The position numbers were made by a program, and so were the translations under genes. From positions 262,386 through 282,844 of the forward strand of contig BFEA01000379.1 of NCBI GenBank assembly GCA_003427395.1: a DNA stretch of 20,459 bases. Reading direction: 5' to 3'. The stretch is from Chara braunii. Its lineage: Eukaryota; Streptophyta; Charophyceae; Charales; Characeae. A model generated the notes under the pieces. The model worked only from the letters and a program-made list of their open reading frames with translations, had not been told where the DNA came from and ran no database searches. How positions within the stretch are numbered: position 1 is the stretch's first letter; each line of letters starts with the position of its first letter. Below are positions 16,966 to 20,459 of this stretch, in pieces.

Positions 16966-17357
16966 CTCCTTCACACTTCGTGATGGATACCATGCATGTT
17001 TAGTCTGAGTTCAAACATTGATTGGGCTAGTTAGTAGCACCCTAGCATTCTGCTTCGCTACTCTGAACTACGTGAATGAGGTCAGTCCTCTCAGGTCAGT
17101 CTTTGTGTCAAAGTCTTCCTTGCGCTCTTCAGCATCTTTATGTATGATTGAGAATGTACATTGCTTGTCGAGATACTACTCGTACCGCATTGTCTATTCA
17201 ATCCTTTTCATCACATTGCAGATTCTCGGTTTATTGCATACATTGCATATCTGTGCATGTAACAGGAGCAGGCAGCCATAGCCGAGTTGCGTTGCTGTAA
17301 GCTGGATGGGGCGCATGGTGGTCCTTGGGTGCATGTGGCATCTGTGAGTTGGGGAAC

Positions 17358-17411
17358 GAGGTTGTGAACTTGTGAGTGATATGAGAGGTTGTGAACTTGT
17401 GAGTGATATGA
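17358..17411. repeat. 27-bp tandem duplication
   Basis: GAGGTTGTGAACTTGTGAGT followed by GATATGA occurs at 17358-17384 and again at 17385-17411, apparently without difference. Confidence 0.92.
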
Positions 17412-17499
17412 GAGACATACCTGGTGCTTGAAGCGTGCGGCATTGGTCGAGATATGCTCGTACTTCGGGGAGTTGTTGACGTCATTAGCGGCATTGTAG

Positions 17500-17895
17500 A
17501 TAGGCTAGATAGGATCTGCCATTTGTAGTCAGGGCGCCGAGCGTCAGATAGGATATCGACATTGGTTCTTCGTTGATGATGATGAGACTATTCCAGCATT
17601 ATCAATTATGAGCTTTTGTTGTACTCTTATTTGGTGGAAATCGTGATGCAATTCTGTTATTGGTTCGAGGTCACGACTATCTGGTCTCATGTGTATGATA
17701 CTGTTTGATTTATGAAGTTCGTTATCGCTCATTTTCCTTGCAAAGCTCTCATTGACATTGGTTTTCAGTGTTACGATTCTCCATTGGTGTTATATTGGTG
17801 CATTTCTGCTTTCTGGATACTGTGATACTATCTCGCCTTCAATGTGATTGTGCATTCTGGACATTGTCATCTCGCTATTGCTCATTTTTCTTGCA
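17500..17895 (+). repeat. Possible LTR remnant (third element)
   Basis: Lies directly before a primer-binding-site-like sequence and ends TTCTTGCA, an acceptable LTR terminus. GCTCATTTTCCTTGCAA (17727-17743) and GCTCATTTTTCTTGCAA (17880-17896) show internal duplication of the end. CATTGGTTCTTCG-like motifs recur at about 17560 and 17932. The left end is not defined and no downstream coding region was found. Confidence 0.35.
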
Positions 17896-17898
17896 ATT

Positions 17899-17910
17899 TG
17901 GTATCAAAAC
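17899..17910 (+). promoter_or_regulatory. Primer-binding-site-like sequence (initiator Met tRNA)
   Basis: TGGTATCA followed by AAACTGGTTCG. Plant LTR elements commonly have ATTTGGTATCAGAGC just inside the 5' LTR; here the first eight bases, the ATT spacer and the following GGTTCG agree. Positions nine to twelve do not match the usual GAGC. No gag follows within 1.4 kb, so this would be a decayed or non-coding element. Confidence 0.45.
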
Positions 17911-19300
17911 TGGTTCGAACTGCGCTTCATTGGTTCTTCGCTATAGCTGTTTGGTGCTTCGCATGAGGTGTGGGGCAGTGATAAGGCTTGGGCGTTGAAC
18001 AGAAGGCGGCCCAGGGTCGTGTGGGTGCGCCAGGAAGCTATGTGGTGACATTAGGGGTGTACGCTGGATGATGAGAGCTCGCTGATGTGGCAATTAAGCC
18101 GAGGTGGAACTACATTCTGTTGTTGGTTGTGCCGAGGCAAAGACCGGTCATCATAAATGCATATCAGGTTGCCGGTGAGAAAGAAATACGTGGCTGGGGG
18201 CAGCATTAAGAGGTATGTTTCTCTCTTCCTTATCTACCCTCTTCATTGCTTCTTACCGTGAGGAAGTGAGTTTTGTCTTGAGAGTTCTCTCAACAGGAGG
18301 TATCACAAGCGCTCAACCTTGAGAGTCGACATTCTTCCTGGGCAGCAAGCTGGTGGGACACGGGTGAAGCCTCTGTAGGGCCCTGGACGAAGCACTCGGG
18401 TCATGGTCACCATGCCAACCCGCTGGGACTAGTACAAGCATGCTTTGCCGCAAGTCCTTGGTTCTGCTGCTGCGCAATAGAGGTCATGCAGGGCATGCGA
18501 GCCCTTAAAACAGACGCTTACCAGACCGTCCTTAAATATTTATGGCGGGGACTCGGTGTTGATTTTGGTTGTGATCGTCATCTTACTCTTCTTTTTAGAT
18601 TTTTTTTTTTAGAGCATTCAATAAACATTTGGTGCAATAAAAGTTNTATTCAACTTTTTAATGCGTCGCAAAAAAAAATAGCTTTCAGCGACACGACATT
18701 ACCTTGTGACATATGGCTATCTTTTCCTTTGAGCACTGAGGCACTTGCCTCCAAGACTTTAGGATTGTATCTTGCTATATTTCATTTTCTATTGTTAGCT
18801 AGGATGTGTATATCGGACATTTGTTTTCCATTTGACATTATGTAGCTTAGGCTACATCCCATGGACTCAGCATGGAGCTTGCTCCGCATCCTAGATTTCT
18901 CCGCTTTCTTTACTGCAGAGTTCCGCTGCTTTTGCAGATAGCGTGTTTATGACTCTTGTGATCCACTTCATGTTTGAGGATCATGCAACGGGCCTCTATT
19001 TGCCCTGGCCTACAACCAAGGCCTATCAGACTGTTTTGCCTATTCGGCTTGTGGGACCCAGTCGTGGCCTGACCCCACAGGTCATGTGCTCACTCAGTCC
19101 AGTCCAGCAAAGTCTGTCCGCTGGGGGTATACCCCAGTTGCAGTCTGTTTTCAGCTCATTCTTCATTTTGCACACTTTGGAATGTGTGTGTGTTGAGTCT
19201 GCATCGGAGTTGCGCTGTCCCTTCCAGCTCCATGTCCATCTTCATCATCCTCGCCCCTTCGTCTTCATCCTGACGACTACCATTCCGGTTGGTCCGCCAC
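17911..19300. other. Unassigned region, partly AT-rich
   Basis: No domain in any frame by eye. 18590-18860 is AT-rich with T and A runs, one N at 18646 and a perfect 7-bp stem ATGTAGC-TTAG-GCTACAT (18840-18857). The ORFs at 18486-18845 and 18943-19506 are not convincing; the second runs into the AATC array. Could be the inside of a non-coding LTR element following the site at 17899. Confidence 0.35.
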
Positions 19301-19394
19301 AATCCATCAATCAATCAATCAATCAATCAGTTGCCAATCAATCAATTAATCAATCAATTAATCAATCGATCAATCAATCAATCAACCAATCAAC

Positions 19395-19433
<39 letters not shown>

Positions 19434-19500
19434 CCAATCAATCAATCAATCGATCAATCAATTGATCAACCAATCAATCAATCGATCAATCGATCGATTG
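19301..19500. repeat. (AATC)n tetranucleotide array
   Basis: About 200 bp of AATC/ATCA units with variants ATTA, ACCA and ATCG spread along it. On the plus strand it encodes a Ser-Ile-Asn-Gln repeat in a long open frame, which is a by-product of a four-base unit without stop codons in that phase. Confidence 0.95.
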
Positions 19501-20018
19501 TCCTAATCGCGCGTTAGGTCGAATTACGGTCCCAATTCACTACTGCAGCTCTGATACTTAATGATAGATGCTCAATCGAGCGCTGTATATGGAGCCAAAG
19601 ATCCGCAAAGTGATGACAAGGACTCGAATCGACAATGCAGCGTCAGCAAAGCATCAACAAGCAATGTACATCCAGATACATACGAAAATAGCACAATGTA
19701 GCGCAAAGGAAGACTCAAAGATAAGACCTGACCTGTCAGATATTGGCACGACATACCATCATACACCACACATGTGAGAGTGCGAGGAGGGACCACATAC
19801 ATAGAAGAAAGGTCCCTCCTTGAGCACGCACATGGGAAGATACCATGGATGAGGAGATGGGGGGGGAGAGGCGAGACGAAGATGGAGAGGAGGGAGAGGA
19901 CCAAGGTCACGATAGCAAAGTCCAAAAATAGTCGCCCTGCTGAATGTCCAATCAATGTTTGCCACAAAAATGTCGAATCAGATCCTGGGCCTCATAGCCC
20001 GATGTAACCTCTACCTGT

Positions 20019-20020
<2 letters not shown>
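19501..20020. other. Unassigned DNA
   Basis: No gene recognised. The minus-strand frame 19967-19572 (131 codons) has a hydrophobic Leu/Ser-rich composition (FLDFAIVTLVLSLLSIFV) but no domain, and the opposing frame 19774-20007 is Arg/Glu-rich. I treat both as chance. Confidence 0.4.
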
Positions 20021-20021
<1 letters not shown>

Positions 20022-20068
<47 letters not shown>

Positions 20069-20124
20069 AGAAGAAGAAGAAGAAGAAGAAGAAGAAGAAG
20101 AAGAAGAAGAAGAAGAAGAAGAGA
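20022..20124. repeat. (CT)n followed by (GAA)n compound microsatellite
   Basis: About 44 bp of CT units (20022-20065) then about 59 bp of GAA/AAG units (20066-20124). The switch from pyrimidine to purine strand makes a mirror-like boundary. Confidence 0.96.
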
Positions 20125-20131
20125 AGAAACG

Positions 20132-20280
20132 GAGATGGAGATGGAGATGGAGATAGAGATGGAGCGCGAGAACAGCAAGAAGAAGAAGATGCCACCCTCC
20201 TCACTGTCTCAGATGGAAATGGAGATGGAGCGCAAGAACAGCAAGAAGAAGATGCCGCCCTCCTCGCTGTCTCACCTGCA
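20132..20280 (+). other. Duplicated Lys/Pro/Ser-rich open stretch, possible exon end
   Basis: An open frame follows the GAA array: repeated GAGATG units (Glu-Met) and then two copies of a segment encoding MER-x-NSKKK-MPPSSLS. Copy 1 is 20156-20211 and copy 2 is 20222-20274. They differ by one AAG codon, two synonymous third-base changes (CCA/CCG, TCA/TCG) and one Glu/Lys change. CTGCAG|GTAACT at 20275-20286 has the form of a 5' splice site. The frame stays open to the window edge. It could be an exon fragment of a basic protein or simply expanded repeat DNA; no domain is recognised. Confidence 0.25.
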
Positions 20281-20380
20281 GGTAACTGCCGCCATGTATA
20301 CGACTTGTCGGCGTGTCTCTGATGCAGGTCGTTGGCGTGGACTCCTGCTATGGCGCCCAGGTAACTGCAGGTATGGCCAC

Positions 20381-20384
<4 letters not shown>
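20281..20384. other. Short unassigned segment before terminal microsatellite
   Basis: Contains two GGTAACTG motifs (20281-20288 and about 20360-20367) and GCAGGT-type sequences, resembling splice donors or a small duplication. Nothing further can be supported. Confidence 0.35.

Positions 20385-20459
<75 letters not shown>
20385..20459. repeat. (TC)n microsatellite running off the window
   Basis: At least 75 bp of pure TC dinucleotide up to the last base. Its true length is unknown, and the window edge may coincide with an assembly break. Confidence 0.96.

Larger units (their letters stand above)
16673..17500. other. Unassigned DNA right of element 2
   Basis: Begins with a GA run abutting the LTR, then CT-rich sequence. 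Short ORFs at 16565-16831, 16791-17003, 17018-17281 and minus-strand ones near 17194-17494 have no domains. A hairpin (16934-16965) and a 27-bp tandem duplication (17358-17411) are listed separately. Confidence 0.4.

Noticed and set aside
18943-19506. 187-codon ORF with a Ser-Ile-Asn-Gln repeat end
   Set aside because: The C-terminal third is the AATC array and the rest shows no domain; the four-base unit merely lacks stops in this phase.
1-20459. CRISPR arrays, bacterial operons or phage modules
   Set aside because: No regularly spaced direct repeats with unique spacers and no bacterial gene organisation; the content is eukaryotic transposons and microsatellites.

Overview
This is eukaryotic nuclear DNA, almost certainly from the green-plant lineage. 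No host protein-coding gene is recognisable. The best taxonomic clue is a U6 snRNA copy whose 3' part (aagcataa-type block ending in gagaaatggtccaaa-like sequence) follows the plant/green-algal form of U6 rather than the animal form. The other clues are two Ty3/gypsy retrotransposons with C-terminal chromodomain-like segments and a hAT-like DNA element with plant-style ACCCG-rich subterminal sequence. Heavy microsatellite load and many decayed elements suggest a large repeat-rich genome. A charophyte such as Chara is a guess that I cannot confirm.

Layout. 1-840 holds nothing recognisable. 840-3297 is low-complexity and pyrimidine-rich DNA: a nested hairpin, a poly-C/CT tract, a pair of TTGGCGCC motifs resembling a primer-binding site, and an exact 134-bp tandem duplication. 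3298-9431 is the degraded coding region of Ty3/gypsy element 1 (gag, protease, RT, RNase H, integrase, chromodomain). It is followed by a polypurine tract at 9461-9469 and the start of a 3' LTR at 9473. Its gag is split by a 956-bp non-autonomous hAT-like element (3925-4880) with an exact 8-bp target-site duplication. Around 10.82-11.19 kb lies a diverged LTR of the same kind in the opposite orientation.

11.2-13.8 kb holds a four-copy 26-bp tandem repeat, two unassigned ORFs on opposite strands, and a chimeric U6 retropseudogene at 12330-12486 flanked by a 15-bp duplication. About 13.84-16.67 kb is element 2, a second and internally deleted Ty3/gypsy copy. It retains RT, most of RNase H, the integrase C-terminus with a chromodomain, a polypurine tract and a complete-looking 754-bp 3' LTR full of tandem palindromes. 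Its integrase core is missing, and scrambled copies of its own RNase H sequence fill the gap.

16.67-20.46 kb contains a possible third LTR/primer-binding-site remnant (17899), small tandem repeats and hairpins, an (AATC)n array, and CT/GAA microsatellites. A duplicated Lys/Pro/Ser-rich open stretch near the right edge could be an exon fragment or just repeat DNA.

Nothing here works as an operon. The window records successive insertions and decay: element 1, then a hAT insertion into it, plus a U6 copy apparently made by LINE-type target-primed reverse transcription, which implies that an active LINE exists or existed elsewhere in the genome. The best candidates for something undescribed are the U6 chimera with its unknown 3' tail, the palindromic LTR of element 2, and the templated filler at its integrase deletion.
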